In this document: piece by piece, positions 1 through 8,484 of the stretch
Numbering within the stretch: the stretch's first letter is position 1
Layout: each line of letters begins with the position of its first letter
From: an uncultured Opitutia bacterium
GTDB lineage: Bacteria > Verrucomicrobiota > Verrucomicrobiia > Opitutales > UBA953
Direction of reading: 5' to 3'
Assembly: GCA_903829855.1 (NCBI GenBank)
Contig: CAIKRN010000193.1
Location: 1 to 11,433, forward strand
DNA length: 11,433 nucleotides
The notes under the pieces: model-generated
The model's database searches: none
Seen by the model: the letters and a program-made list of their open reading frames with translations, nothing else
What the model was told of the DNA's origin: nothing
Position numbers and translations under genes: made by a program

Positions 1-947
1 AAGGGCATCTTGGTCTCGGCATCGCGCGAGAAGCGCGGCTCTTCATCATGCCAGACCACTAGGGCCCCTTCGCTTTCTTCGGCTAACTTATATTTCGCGA
101 GCTCGGCGTAGACCTGGTCGACCTTATCGCGATAGAAGGACTCGCCGAGGATGACGTCTGTCTTGAGGCCAAACTGGTCGTAGATACGCTGACAGGCGGC
201 ATTCGAGACCTCGACAATTTCCTTCCAGAGTGCGGCGTTCTCGGCGTCGCCGGACTGCAGCTTCGCAAGCTCGGCTCGGGCGGCATCCATCAGCACCGGG
301 TCGGCCTTGGTCGCGATACTGCCTTCTTTATAAAGTCGCTCGAGGTCCTCAAGGGCGGTCGCACTCTTAGGGTCCAACTTGAAGCCGGCCCGTCGAATCG
401 CGAGGATGAGGATACCGAAGTTCGTCCCCCAGTCACCAATGTGGTTATCGCGCACGAGATCAGCGCCGCAAAACTCAATCAGCCGTGCGACGGCCTCGCC
501 GATGACAATCGGACGCAGGTGGCCCACGTGCATCTGCTTGGCAGTATTGGGCGAAGGATAATCGATGACGACTTTACGGCCGCCCATCAAACGGGCCGCC
601 CCCGCGCGCCACTTGGATTCGTCGCGATACTCACGCAACCAAGCACCCAAGGCGGCCGGGGTGAGTTTGAAATTAATGAAGCCCGGACCCGCGACCTCGA
701 TCTGGATGAGATTCGCATCCAGCCCGCCTTGCAGACGGACGGCGTCGACAAGGGCCGTGGCAAGGGCACGCGGATTGGCCTTGGCCTTCTTGGCGGCGGC
801 GAGCACGCCGTTAGCCTGGAAGTCGGCGTGACGAGGATCCGACGGCTTTAGCTCCGGATTGAAATCGGCTTCTAAGCCGGGAACGGAGAGTGCCGCCTTG
901 CGTAGCAGGGCGTCGATTTCGCGGGCAGGATTGAACCAGACGGACAT
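1..947 (-). CDS. argS: Arginyl-tRNA synthetase, N-terminal part (3' end beyond window)
   Basis: Cytoplasmic class I aminoacyl-tRNA synthetase that attaches arginine to tRNA-Arg. The minus-strand frame is open from the ATG at 947 to the window edge, giving 315 codons. The family usually has about 550-600 residues, so a little over half is present. Residues 1 to about 115 correspond to the N-terminal tRNA-binding Add1 domain. The catalytic domain then opens with YPSPNTAKQMHVGHLRP (residues 130-146); HVGH at 140-143 is the class I HIGH signature in the ArgRS-typical context (SPN-AK-MHVGHLR). The degenerate KMSKS region and the anticodon-binding domain would lie outside the window. No clear Shine-Dalgarno precedes the ATG, but the next in-frame sequence is already Add1-like. 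The gene lies 63 bp downstream of the giant PVC-type gene on the same strand, so read-through from that gene is possible. Confidence 0.95.
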   Translation of the reverse strand, partial: MSVWFNPAREIDALLRKAALSVPGLEADFNPELKPSDPRHADFQANGVLAAAKKAKANPRALATALVDAVRLQGGLDANLIQIEVAGPGFINFKLTPAALGAWLREYRDESKWRAGAARLMGGRKVVIDYPSPNTAKQMHVGHLRPIVIGEAVARLIEFCGADLVRDNHIGDWGTNFGILILAIRRAGFKLDPKSATALEDLERLYKEGSIATKADPVLMDAARAELAKLQSGDAENAALWKEIVEVSNAACQRIYDQFGLKTDVILGESFYRDKVDQVYAELAKYKLAEESEGALVVWHDEEPRFSRDAETKMP

Positions 948-971
948 GACTCAAGCCGTAAGCCCCCACGC

Positions 972-999
972 CCCTTCGGCAAGCGAAGAAGGCGAAGGG
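972..999 (-). other. Hairpin in spacer before argS
   Basis: The 63-bp spacer between the large minus-strand gene and argS contains a 7-bp inverted repeat (CCCTTCG at 972-978, CGAAGGG at 993-999) with a 14-nt loop. There is no T-run after it on the minus strand, so it is not a convincing intrinsic terminator. It could be a Rho-dependent or mRNA-processing site, or have no function. Confidence 0.3.
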
Positions 1000-1010
1000 C
1001 TCAGCCGCCC

Positions 1011-4000
1011 TCACTTCAAGGTCATCAAGTAGGCCAGCAAGTTCGAGACCTGCTCATCATTCAGGGCGTCAAGCAGGCCCTCGGGCATCAGCGAACGGCG
1101 CAGATAGCGGGCGGAGCGGACCGTAGCCTTGGGCACGCGAATCTCTTCACTACCTGGCTGGCGGATCACGTACGCCTTGGCATCCTCCGTCACATAGAAT
1201 GAATCCAGAGTCTCGCCCGAGATGAGTTCCAGCCGGAAGACTCGGAAGGCGGCCTCCATCGCGGCATTCGGGTCCATGATATTACGGACGACAGCTTCCA
1301 ACCCCATGGCACCAGCGCCGCTGAGATTCGGCGCAATCTGCCCGCCCTGACCGTTGATGGTATGGCAGGTCTGACAGATAGTCGCAACCATCTTGCCCTT
1401 AGCGGGATCGCCACCCTTGCGGCCGAGCTCCATGTAATGGGCGTTCTGTTTCTCGAGCACCGCAAACTGCGCCGCCGTAAGCAAAGGTGGCACATCGGTC
1501 GTACGGGCGACGCGCGCACCTTTATGCAACTTACCCCAACTAGCATCACCACCGGCATTATAGAAGGTCATCGACGCCGGACGCGACTCGCCAGCGAAAG
1601 TACGGGTGAAGTTGTTTCTGATTTCCGTGCCAGAGCGGGCCACGTTCCAGATACGATACTCCGCCATGGCGCCCTCAGTACCCTTCCCCGTCGTCGTCCA
1701 GCCGATATTCAAACCCGTGAGGTCCTGTGGCGTGGCGACCTTGGCGGTTCCATCGAGTTCGCCGTTCTGATAAATCCTCATAATCCCTTCCGCATCACGG
1801 GTGAGGGCGATGTGCGTCCAGAGATCGGGGGTCATCGGCTTAGAAGCGGTGACGGCATCGTTTACCGGTGCGAACACGTATGCCCGGACGCGACCAGCGA
1901 AGAAATTCACGGAAAGCTTCCCCGCAGCACCAATGATGCCGTCGGCGTTATCAATCCCGGGCGCCAGGCGGATCCAACATTCGAGGGTAAATGGCCCCTT
2001 GAGGTCGATTTTGGATTCCGTGAAAGCATCCTTGGTGCCATCGAGCAAAAGCACTGGGCGGAAAACCGCGCCGAGCTGAGACATGAGGGCTTTGAGCTCA
2101 GGTCCGTCACCCAAGGCCAGCGCGAGTTTCTCAGCGGCCGGGCCGTCGACATCGCCGATCGGCACCTGCTTCGCCGCGAGTGCCTTGATAAGCTGGCTCG
2201 CGCCAGCCTTCGAACTGCTAAGGCCGTTCAAGACAAGTCGACGGCGATCGACGGAAAGACCAGCATAGCGCTCAAAGGCCATGATGGCGGCTTGTTCCGA
2301 GCGGGAAGCCACAAGCGTGGCCAGGGCCTGATCAGCAATCACCTTATCGGCGGAATCAAGTAAGGGTTTGAGGAAGTCGACCTGCTTGGCGCGCAACAAC
2401 TGCAGGGCCTGTAACGCCGGCACGGCGACCGAAGAATCTTTTTCGCTCGCCAGTGCGATGATTTCTTTCTCGAGGGCCGCGATTTGAAAACCGCCTACAA
2501 GGCGGGCAGACAAGATGCGCTCACCAGGAGATCCGGAGAGCAAAGCCTTAGCCGTCTCGGCGAGGAAGCCTGCAGACTTGGCGGCATCCAGTGAGGTGCG
2601 GAAAGATAGCAGCTGCTCGACCACCGCATCTCGGCTGGCAGGCTTTGAAAGTAATGCCTTCAAGGCAGCCACACAGCTGGCATCTTCCACCGACTGTGCC
2701 AGACGGAGGACCTCTTGGTCATTAGGAAGTCGACCGAGCTGGGGGACGAGCCCGGCGACGATGGGTGCACCAACCTTGAGGTCGAGCGCGAGCGCCGCAA
2801 AAATACGGCCGTCCAATGGCAGGGGCTTGGCGACATCGGATGCGAGAAACTTAGCGACCGCCTCGGGTTCGCGCTCAAGATACATGCGCACCAAGAAGCG
2901 TTCGAATTCGCGATCGTAAGCGACGCCGACTTTAATGGGCTTGCCAGAACGATCCGGTGCCACCGGTCCGTCCAAGGACGGCTGGACGAATTCTAGCATG
3001 GCACCCAGTGCTTCGGTGGAATGCAAAGAGGCTTCGCCTAGGGCCTTAATGGCCGCCGAGCGCACCTCGGGATCCGCATCGGCCTTCAGTGAGCGAAGGA
3101 GTTCCAGATGTTTCGCGGAAGCATTGGCGAAGCGAATCGCATTCACTGCCTCACGGCGCACGTTGCGATTGTTACTCTTAATCAGCAAAGGCAGCAAGTC
3201 CACGGGCGTCTGCTTCTGCCAGCCGAGAACCCAGAGAGCCTGAATGCGGCGAGGCGAGGCGGCATTCTCGTCGCGGATGATGGCGAGCAAGGCCTCGGTG
3301 TTTGCGGATTCCGGCGCACGATCCGACAACGTCTGCCAGGCGAGGTGGACATCGCCCATAATCTTTCCGCCGAGACGAGCGATCAGGTCAGCCGAAGAGA
3401 GCTGCGTGTAATCTACTTGGGCTGGAGGGACATAGCCCTTCGGCTTGATGCGCCAGATACGGCCGGAAGTCTTATCTCGGTCAGGGTGATTACGGGCGAC
3501 TTCGTTGTGACTGATGATCTTGTTATACCAATCCACGACGTAGAGGCAGCCATCCGGCCCCATCGTCATCGCGATTGGACGGAAGAAAGGATCCTCGCAG
3601 CTAACGAAGTCGTCGAGCTTTTCGAGCGCGTAGCGGGGGCCATCGCGCGTCATCCGGATGGCATTGATTTTCGAAGTGATCGGATTCGCGACATACATCA
3701 CATCATCATAACCCGCGGGCCAGACGCCCTTGTCGGAAAGGGCGAGACCGCTCAGACCCGTCCCGCCCATCCGGAATTGCTGGGCCTGCACTGGGAAAGG
3801 TGGCTGATAGGATTTTGCCAGACGATCGGCACAACCAGGATACCATGCGTATTCGTGGAACGGCATCACCGGATAGCCATAATCGTTCGCCTCCTGAATA
3901 AAGGATTCCCCTTCGCCCGTCAGCACGAGGCCCCAAATGTTACACGGGCCAGTGGAAGTGGGCTCGAAGAAACTGCCGTCCGGACGGAAACGCGCCATGC

Positions 4001-5273
4001 GGGTGCTGGGGAAGTCGATCTGATCGCCCTTGGTGGTGACGACCGTCCCTTTATTAAAAGCACCTTGAGCCAACCAGAACCAGCCACCCGGAGCGCGCGT
4101 GAACTGGTGCGGGAAAAGGTGCGAGTCCTGCACGCCGAAGCCCGTCAGCAGAACCTCACGTTTATCGGCCTTACCAGAGCCCGTGGTATCGCGTAGATTA
4201 ACAATGTCGTGCCCATGCTGGACGATGACGCCGTCCTTATAAGGCAGCACGCCTTCAGGAATGGCGAGGCCGTCGGCGTACGTACGGGGCTGGTGCAGGC
4301 CGGGCTCAAAAGGCTTGTCGAAGACAATCACCTTGTCGCGGGCTTTTGACTTGTAGAGCGCATCGGCGGCGGCGGGGTTCTCGTTGGCATCGACGGGATA
4401 CTCAAAGGCAGTGCTAGACCACGCCCGCCCCTTCTGGTCGAAGATGAGCATGATGAATTTACCGTAGTCAGCAGACTCCTTCGCGAAGAGTTCGATTTCA
4501 AATCCGGCAGGCAGCTTGAACATCTTCAACTGCTCTTCCGCCTGTCGATGCGTTCCGCGGACGTCATTGTAACCAACCGCCTCGGGCCGCGAAGCAAGGA
4601 CAGCAGCCTTCTTGGGTCCGGCCGGCTTCACCTTATCCCAAGTCAACGCACCCGGCGTCGCGGGCAACTCTTCGATGGTGACATCCTTCACCTGAACTTC
4701 GGCTGCACCGCCGCCGTGAATCTGGATACCAATCTTGCCGTCCATGGCGATATTCGCCTCCTTCTCAGTGAAATCCAAAGCGAGTACGCCATTGATCCAA
4801 CTGCGGATCCGCGGGCCTTCAGCGAGAATGCGATATTCATTCCAGTCTCCTTCTTTCACTGCGGCCAATACGGCCTTGGGATCGATTGAATCGGCGATAA
4901 CTTTGTTGCGGCGGCTCTCGTCATAAAGTTTTCCAAACCAGCCCGTGCCGTAGTCGACTTGGTAGCCGCTCATTTCGCTACTGTTCGGCACCCGGACACT
5001 GCGCATCTGCACGCCGCTGTTCACAAAACCGGTGCCGGTCAGGCGAAGCTTCACGCGCAGGTCAAAGTTCTGGTAGGACTTCTCCGTCGCGAGAAAGAAA
5101 TTCTTGGGTACCTTGGTCTTCAATGAGCCTCCGCGGATTTCACTACCTTCCACGCGCCACCAAGCGGTGTCACCCTCCCAGCCAGCGAGGGTCTTGCCAT
5201 CAAAGAGCGAGACGGGGGCGGCCTGAGCGAACAGGCTAAAGACTAAAAGGAACGCCGTGAAGATGCGATTCAT
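1011..5273 (-). CDS. Secreted PVC-type fusion: DUF1080, dehydrogenase propeller, HEAT, LamG, CxxCH haem domain
   Basis: A 1420-residue exported protein, probably involved in periplasmic or cell-surface carbohydrate breakdown. Visible order: Sec signal peptide 1-18 (MNRIFTAFLLVFSLFAQA); DUF1080 / 3-keto-disaccharide hydrolase-like jelly roll about 20-202 (SLFDGKTLAGWEG, NEYRILAEG, SWINGV); PVC membrane-bound-dehydrogenase beta-propeller about 245-612 (DTTGSGKADKREVLLTGFG, MGPDGCLYVVDWYN, SGRIWRIKP); HEAT-like helical repeats about 640-1050 (NVRREAVNAI, PEVRSAAIKALG); LamG-like domain about 1073-1228 (FTLECWIRL, WTHIALTRD, IYQNGE); C-terminal PVC haem domain about 1285-1420 with CQTCH at 1300-1304. 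Met1396 in SLMPEGLLDAL is a plausible axial ligand. The ATG at 5273 is chosen because it starts exactly at the signal peptide; an in-frame ATG at 5390 would add 39 residues ahead of it. No clear Shine-Dalgarno. Domain identities rest on recognised motifs; the substrate is unknown. Confidence 0.9.
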   Translation of the reverse strand: MNRIFTAFLLVFSLFAQAAPVSLFDGKTLAGWEGDTAWWRVEGSEIRGGSLKTKVPKNFFLATEKSYQNFDLRVKLRLTGTGFVNSGVQMRSVRVPNSSEMSGYQVDYGTGWFGKLYDESRRNKVIADSIDPKAVLAAVKEGDWNEYRILAEGPRIRSWINGVLALDFTEKEANIAMDGKIGIQIHGGGAAEVQVKDVTIEELPATPGALTWDKVKPAGPKKAAVLASRPEAVGYNDVRGTHRQAEEQLKMFKLPAGFEIELFAKESADYGKFIMLIFDQKGRAWSSTAFEYPVDANENPAAADALYKSKARDKVIVFDKPFEPGLHQPRTYADGLAIPEGVLPYKDGVIVQHGHDIVNLRDTTGSGKADKREVLLTGFGVQDSHLFPHQFTRAPGGWFWLAQGAFNKGTVVTTKGDQIDFPSTRMARFRPDGSFFEPTSTGPCNIWGLVLTGEGESFIQEANDYGYPVMPFHEYAWYPGCADRLAKSYQPPFPVQAQQFRMGGTGLSGLALSDKGVWPAGYDDVMYVANPITSKINAIRMTRDGPRYALEKLDDFVSCEDPFFRPIAMTMGPDGCLYVVDWYNKIISHNEVARNHPDRDKTSGRIWRIKPKGYVPPAQVDYTQLSSADLIARLGGKIMGDVHLAWQTLSDRAPESANTEALLAIIRDENAASPRRIQALWVLGWQKQTPVDLLPLLIKSNNRNVRREAVNAIRFANASAKHLELLRSLKADADPEVRSAAIKALGEASLHSTEALGAMLEFVQPSLDGPVAPDRSGKPIKVGVAYDREFERFLVRMYLEREPEAVAKFLASDVAKPLPLDGRIFAALALDLKVGAPIVAGLVPQLGRLPNDQEVLRLAQSVEDASCVAALKALLSKPASRDAVVEQLLSFRTSLDAAKSAGFLAETAKALLSGSPGERILSARLVGGFQIAALEKEIIALASEKDSSVAVPALQALQLLRAKQVDFLKPLLDSADKVIADQALATLVASRSEQAAIMAFERYAGLSVDRRRLVLNGLSSSKAGASQLIKALAAKQVPIGDVDGPAAEKLALALGDGPELKALMSQLGAVFRPVLLLDGTKDAFTESKIDLKGPFTLECWIRLAPGIDNADGIIGAAGKLSVNFFAGRVRAYVFAPVNDAVTASKPMTPDLWTHIALTRDAEGIMRIYQNGELDGTAKVATPQDLTGLNIGWTTTGKGTEGAMAEYRIWNVARSGTEIRNNFTRTFAGESRPASMTFYNAGGDASWGKLHKGARVARTTDVPPLLTAAQFAVLEKQNAHYMELGRKGGDPAKGKMVATICQTCHTINGQGGQIAPNLSGAGAMGLEAVVRNIMDPNAAMEAAFRVFRLELISGETLDSFYVTEDAKAYVIRQPGSEEIRVPKATVRSARYLRRSLMPEGLLDALNDEQVSNLLAYLMTLK

Positions 5274-5427
5274 AGGATGGGGTCGCACCAACTTAGCCCG
5301 ACTCCGACGGCCGACAACCCTGCACGTCATCGCATTTCGCAACCCAACTACACCCAAAAGCACATCTCTAAGCGAAAGCACCCAGCCCACGCTTGCGTCC
5401 GCGGGCCGAACCGCCTGTTTCTAGGGC
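5274..5427. promoter_or_regulatory. Divergent intergenic region (fusion gene / sufT)
   Basis: These 154 bp separate two divergent start codons and must hold both promoters. No strong consensus is visible. For the minus-strand gene the best pair is TTGTCG (complement of 5312-5317) and TAAGTT (complement of 5290-5295) with a 16-bp spacer, matching consensus only partly. For sufT, TTGCGT at 5393-5398 and TTTCTA at 5418-5423 lie 19 bp apart just upstream of the ATG, which would imply an almost leaderless transcript. Both are weak guesses. No operator-like palindrome stood out. Confidence 0.4.
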
Positions 5428-5973
5428 ATGAGCGACGCCCATAAACTTGTCCGCGACTGCGCGGCTACTCTCATTCCCGCCGGAGACATCGTGGTGCTCG
5501 AGGCGGGCACCGAAGTAACAGTCACCCAAGCGCTCGGCGGCTCGGTCACCGTGCGTACCCCGATGGGACTTTTTCGGATCGCTCCCGTGGACATCTCTGC
5601 CCTCGGCACAGAAGCCGTGGCCCAATATGGCAAGAAGGATGAAGCCGTCGCCTCTGGCCCGGTCGACCAAGATGCACTCTGGGAAGCACTCAAGGGCTGC
5701 TTCGATCCAGAGATTCCCGTCAACATCGTCGACCTCGGCCTCATCTATCATCTCGAGCTTTCGCCAGGCGAGCGTGGTGGCCAAAAAGTGGCGGCCAAGA
5801 TGACCTTGACCGCTCAGGGGTGCGGCATGGGCCCGGTGATTGCGGCCGACGCTAAATCTAAAATGGAATCCTTGCCCGGCGTCGAATCTGCCGAAGTCGA
5901 GATCGTCTGGGATCCCGTCTGGAATCCGCGCATGATCTCCGAGGCAGGCCGCAAGCAGCTCGGGCTCGAGTGA
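5428..5973 (+). CDS. sufT: Fe-S cluster assembly/maturation protein SufT (MIP18/DUF59 family, long form)
   Basis: Cytosolic maturation factor that helps deliver Fe-S clusters to client enzymes. The 181 residues match the long SufT form. An N-terminal part of about 75 residues carries PAGDIVVLEAGTEVTVTQAL followed by GGSVTV. A linker and a DUF59/MIP18 domain (about 80-165) follow, with DPEIPVNIVDLGLIY (93-107) and TLTAQGCGMG (126-135). Cys132 in the GCGMG stretch is the conserved family cysteine. The C-terminal WDPVWNPRMISEAGRKQLG is also typical. No sufBCD genes are visible in the window. The stop codon overlaps the hemW start (TGATG), so the two are probably co-transcribed and translationally coupled. 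This is sensible because HemW is a radical-SAM 4Fe-4S protein. The start has no strong Shine-Dalgarno, but the N-terminus aligns with the family. Confidence 0.93.
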   Translation: MSDAHKLVRDCAATLIPAGDIVVLEAGTEVTVTQALGGSVTVRTPMGLFRIAPVDISALGTEAVAQYGKKDEAVASGPVDQDALWEALKGCFDPEIPVNIVDLGLIYHLELSPGERGGQKVAAKMTLTAQGCGMGPVIAADAKSKMESLPGVESAEVEIVWDPVWNPRMISEAGRKQLGLE

Positions 5974-7112
5974 TGGCGTCGCCCGTCCAGTCCGGGACCG
6001 CGCTCTACTTACACGTGCCTTTTTGTGCCTCGTCGTGCGACTTCTGTTCCTTCTACCAAGAACAGCCTAAACGCAGCGAGATCGACCGCTATCTCGGCGC
6101 GATTGAACGTGAGATGGAGTTGCATCCGCCAGGCCGGGTCGAAACAGCCTTCTGGGGCGGCGGCACTCCCGGCCTCCTGCCGGCAGAGGATTTACTCCGA
6201 CTCGGCAAAGCCATGACGGCGGCCGCCGGGCAACCGGGTGAATGGACCGTCGAGCTCGCACCCTCTTCCGTCCGCGCCGATAAACTCGCTGCCCTCAAGG
6301 AAATCGGCGTGACCCGTGTTTCCATGGGCGTGCAAAGCTTCGACGATGCGACGCTTGATGCGCTCGGGCGCCGCCATTCGCCGAAGCAAATCATGGAAGC
6401 ATGGGAGCTCATCGAGGCCGCCGGCTTCAAGAGCCGTAACCTCGACCTCATCTTCGGAATTCCTGGACAGGATGAGATTCGGTGGACCGAAGATCTCCGC
6501 CGCGTGGTTGAGCTGGAGCCCGACCATCTCTCGACCTATTGCCTGACGTTTGAAGAAGACACGGCGATGTTCGTTAAACTCTCGCAAGGCAAAGTGAAGA
6601 TCGACCGTGAACTCGAAGCCCGCCTCTACCGTGGCACCTGGGAAATGCTCGAAGCGCACGGCTACGCCCAATACGAGACGTCTAACTTCTCCCGTCCTGG
6701 CCACGCATGCCGCCACAACCTCATCACTTGGGAAATGGGTTCATGGATTGGCTACGGCCCTTCCGCCTCCTCGCAATGGGGCGACCGCCGCTGGACCAAC
6801 CCCGCCAACCTTGATCAATGGATCAAAGGTATCGAAGCCAGCACCCCAGCACTCGAGCAGGTCAAAGATTTGAGTAAGGACGACCTCCTCTGCGACGCAC
6901 TGGTCTTCGGCCTCCGCCTGAATGCGGGAGTGCAGCCGGCTGAACTCGCGAAGCGATTCGGGGCCGTGCTACCCGTGGGCGTGCCTCGACTCTTTACCAA
7001 CCTCATCGCCGAAGGCCTGATGGAAAATAGCGGCCCGGATTTCCGCCTGACCGGCGAAGGCCGCATGCGGGCCGACGCGGTCGGCGTGGCCGTGCTGGAG
7101 CAGTTCGACTAA
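5973..7112 (+). CDS. hemW: HemW-like radical SAM haem chaperone (HemN/CPO-III-like family)
   Basis: Radical-SAM family protein of 379 residues. HemW proteins bind haem and are thought to insert it into target enzymes rather than oxidise coproporphyrinogen. LYLHVPFCASSCDFCSFYQ carries the CxxxCxxC cluster motif (Cys18, Cys22, Cys25), and FWGGGTPGLL (60-69) is the SAM-binding glycine motif. SMGVQSFDDATLDALGRRHS (117-136) and the LDLIFGIPGQ stretch (157-166) are strongly HemW-like. The C-terminal HemN-C winged-helix region is present (about 300-375). The HemW haem-binding motif HNxxYW appears here as HNLITW (248-253), with Thr in place of Tyr. The start is the ATG at 5973, sharing one base with the sufT stop; a GTG one codon earlier is the only alternative. 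Length and motifs fit HemW better than HemN, which is about 450 residues. Confidence 0.92.
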   Translation: MASPVQSGTALYLHVPFCASSCDFCSFYQEQPKRSEIDRYLGAIEREMELHPPGRVETAFWGGGTPGLLPAEDLLRLGKAMTAAAGQPGEWTVELAPSSVRADKLAALKEIGVTRVSMGVQSFDDATLDALGRRHSPKQIMEAWELIEAAGFKSRNLDLIFGIPGQDEIRWTEDLRRVVELEPDHLSTYCLTFEEDTAMFVKLSQGKVKIDRELEARLYRGTWEMLEAHGYAQYETSNFSRPGHACRHNLITWEMGSWIGYGPSASSQWGDRRWTNPANLDQWIKGIEASTPALEQVKDLSKDDLLCDALVFGLRLNAGVQPAELAKRFGAVLPVGVPRLFTNLIAEGLMENSGPDFRLTGEGRMRADAVGVAVLEQFD

Positions 7113-7171
7113 GACCCCGGGACATGGACGGTTGCGGTCTCTCGCACAGGCCCTACAACTACCTCACCCCG

Positions 7172-8452
7172 ATGCGTCTATACCTTTCTTTACCCGCTCT
7201 CCTGCTGAGCATGCTTGCAGCCCATGCCGCCGATTTGGCCGGCTGGACGGAGAAATCCCCGCGCGACGAAATCCGCCCGTCCTTCTCGCGTGAAGCCCAG
7301 TCACTCGTCATCACGCAAGACGCACGGCAGGGCTTGGATGGATGGTATCAGCAGACCTTCACCGTCCAAGGCGGCGACTTCATGAAATTCAGCGCCGCGC
7401 GCAAGACGGCCGGCGTCGAAGATCCGCGCCACAGCGGACTCGCCCGCATCGTCTGGTCGGACGCCAAGGGCAAAGGCGTCCCTTCCTCAACACCGGGTGC
7501 GAGCGCCGAACCAGAACATCCGATGGACGGAACAATCGATGCTCAGGGTCGCAGCACCCTCTCCGGCGTTTACCAGGTGCCGCCCAAAGCCACCCAGGCG
7601 ACGATTGAACTACACCTCCAACACGCCCCCAAAGGCCGGGTCGAGTGGAGCGACATCGTCTTCGAGAAAACAGTCGCTCCCGCCGCCCGCAAGGTCCGGC
7701 TTGCGGCGTTGCAATACCTTCCCACTGGCAAATCCCCGCGGCAGAACTGCGAAGAGTACGTGCCCCTAATCGCCGAGGCAGCCAAACAGAAAGCCGACCT
7801 GATTGTGCTCGGAGAGACCGTGCCCTACGTGCGCACGGGACTGACCCCCGTGCAGACCGCTGAGCCGATTCCCGGCCCCACGACGCAATTCTTCGGCGAA
7901 GTCGCCAAGCAGCACTCCATCCACATCGCGCTCAGTCTCTACGAGCGCGATGGCAGCTTGATTTACAACACCGCGGTGCTCCTCAGCCCTGAAGGTAAGT
8001 TGCTCGGTAAATATCGGAAGGTCTGCCTACCGCACGGCGAAGTCGAAAAAGGCGTCGCCCCGGGCTCCGAGTATCCGGTCTTTGACACGGCTTTTGGTAA
8101 GGTCGGCCTGATGATCTGCTACGATGGCTTTTATCCCGAAGTCGCCCGGGCCCTCGCGGCCAATGGCGCGGAAGTCATCGCCTGGCCAGTCTGGGGCTGT
8201 GATCCGTTGCTCGCTCGGGCCCGCGCCTGCGAGAACCGCGTCTACGTCGTCAGCAACACCTTCACCGACCCCAAGAATAATTGGATGATTTCCGCCGTCA
8301 TCGATCCCGCCGGTAAGGTCGTCGCCCAAGCGATAGAAAACGGCTCGGTGGTGATCCATGAAGCGGACCTTTCGAAGCCGCTCGTCGGCCCCTACAACCT
8401 TGGCGACTTCCACGACATCGTGCAGCGCCACCGGCCGGGCACAGCGAAGTAA
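7172..8452 (+). CDS. Exported carbon-nitrogen hydrolase (nitrilase superfamily) with N-terminal beta-rich domain
   Basis: A 426-residue protein that hydrolyses C-N bonds, probably an amidase acting outside the cytoplasm; the substrate is unknown. A Sec signal peptide covers residues 1-20 (MRLYLSLPALLLSMLAAHAA). Residues about 21-165 form a beta-rich accessory region (WYQQTFTVQGGDFMKFSAAR, GVYQVPPKATQATIELHLQ) resembling carbohydrate-binding jelly rolls. The catalytic domain, about 174-426, shows the complete nitrilase triad: Glu215 (LIVLGET), Lys283 (KYRKVCLPHGE) and Cys316 (VGLMICYDGFYPE). The start at 7172 is preferred because the signal peptide begins there; an in-frame ATG at 7124 would place 16 polar residues before it. 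It follows hemW after 59 bp with no visible terminator, so it may share the sufT-hemW transcript, although its exported location suggests an unrelated job. Confidence 0.88.
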   Translation: MRLYLSLPALLLSMLAAHAADLAGWTEKSPRDEIRPSFSREAQSLVITQDARQGLDGWYQQTFTVQGGDFMKFSAARKTAGVEDPRHSGLARIVWSDAKGKGVPSSTPGASAEPEHPMDGTIDAQGRSTLSGVYQVPPKATQATIELHLQHAPKGRVEWSDIVFEKTVAPAARKVRLAALQYLPTGKSPRQNCEEYVPLIAEAAKQKADLIVLGETVPYVRTGLTPVQTAEPIPGPTTQFFGEVAKQHSIHIALSLYERDGSLIYNTAVLLSPEGKLLGKYRKVCLPHGEVEKGVAPGSEYPVFDTAFGKVGLMICYDGFYPEVARALAANGAEVIAWPVWGCDPLLARARACENRVYVVSNTFTDPKNNWMISAVIDPAGKVVAQAIENGSVVIHEADLSKPLVGPYNLGDFHDIVQRHRPGTAK

Positions 8453-8484
8453 GCCAGGGGCTAGGCGAGCGGAGGGAGGAGATA

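Noticed and set aside
1362..2363. 333-residue open frame on the plus strand
   Set aside because: It lies fully antisense to the LamG and haem-domain part of the large fusion gene, whose protein has clear family motifs. The antisense translation has no recognisable domain, and long antisense frames are common in GC-rich genes.
3108..4196. 362-residue open frame on the plus strand
   Set aside because: Antisense to the conserved propeller domain of the fusion gene; no motif and no start context. Treated as a codon-bias shadow.
5274..5390. N-terminal extension of the fusion protein from the ATG at 5390
   Set aside because: It would put 39 residues ahead of a textbook signal peptide and nearly fill the divergent promoter region; the start at 5273 is favoured.
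7112..7140. Terminator between hemW and the exported hydrolase
   Set aside because: Only a 5-bp stem (AGACC/GGTCT) with a 19-nt loop and no T-run; too weak to call.
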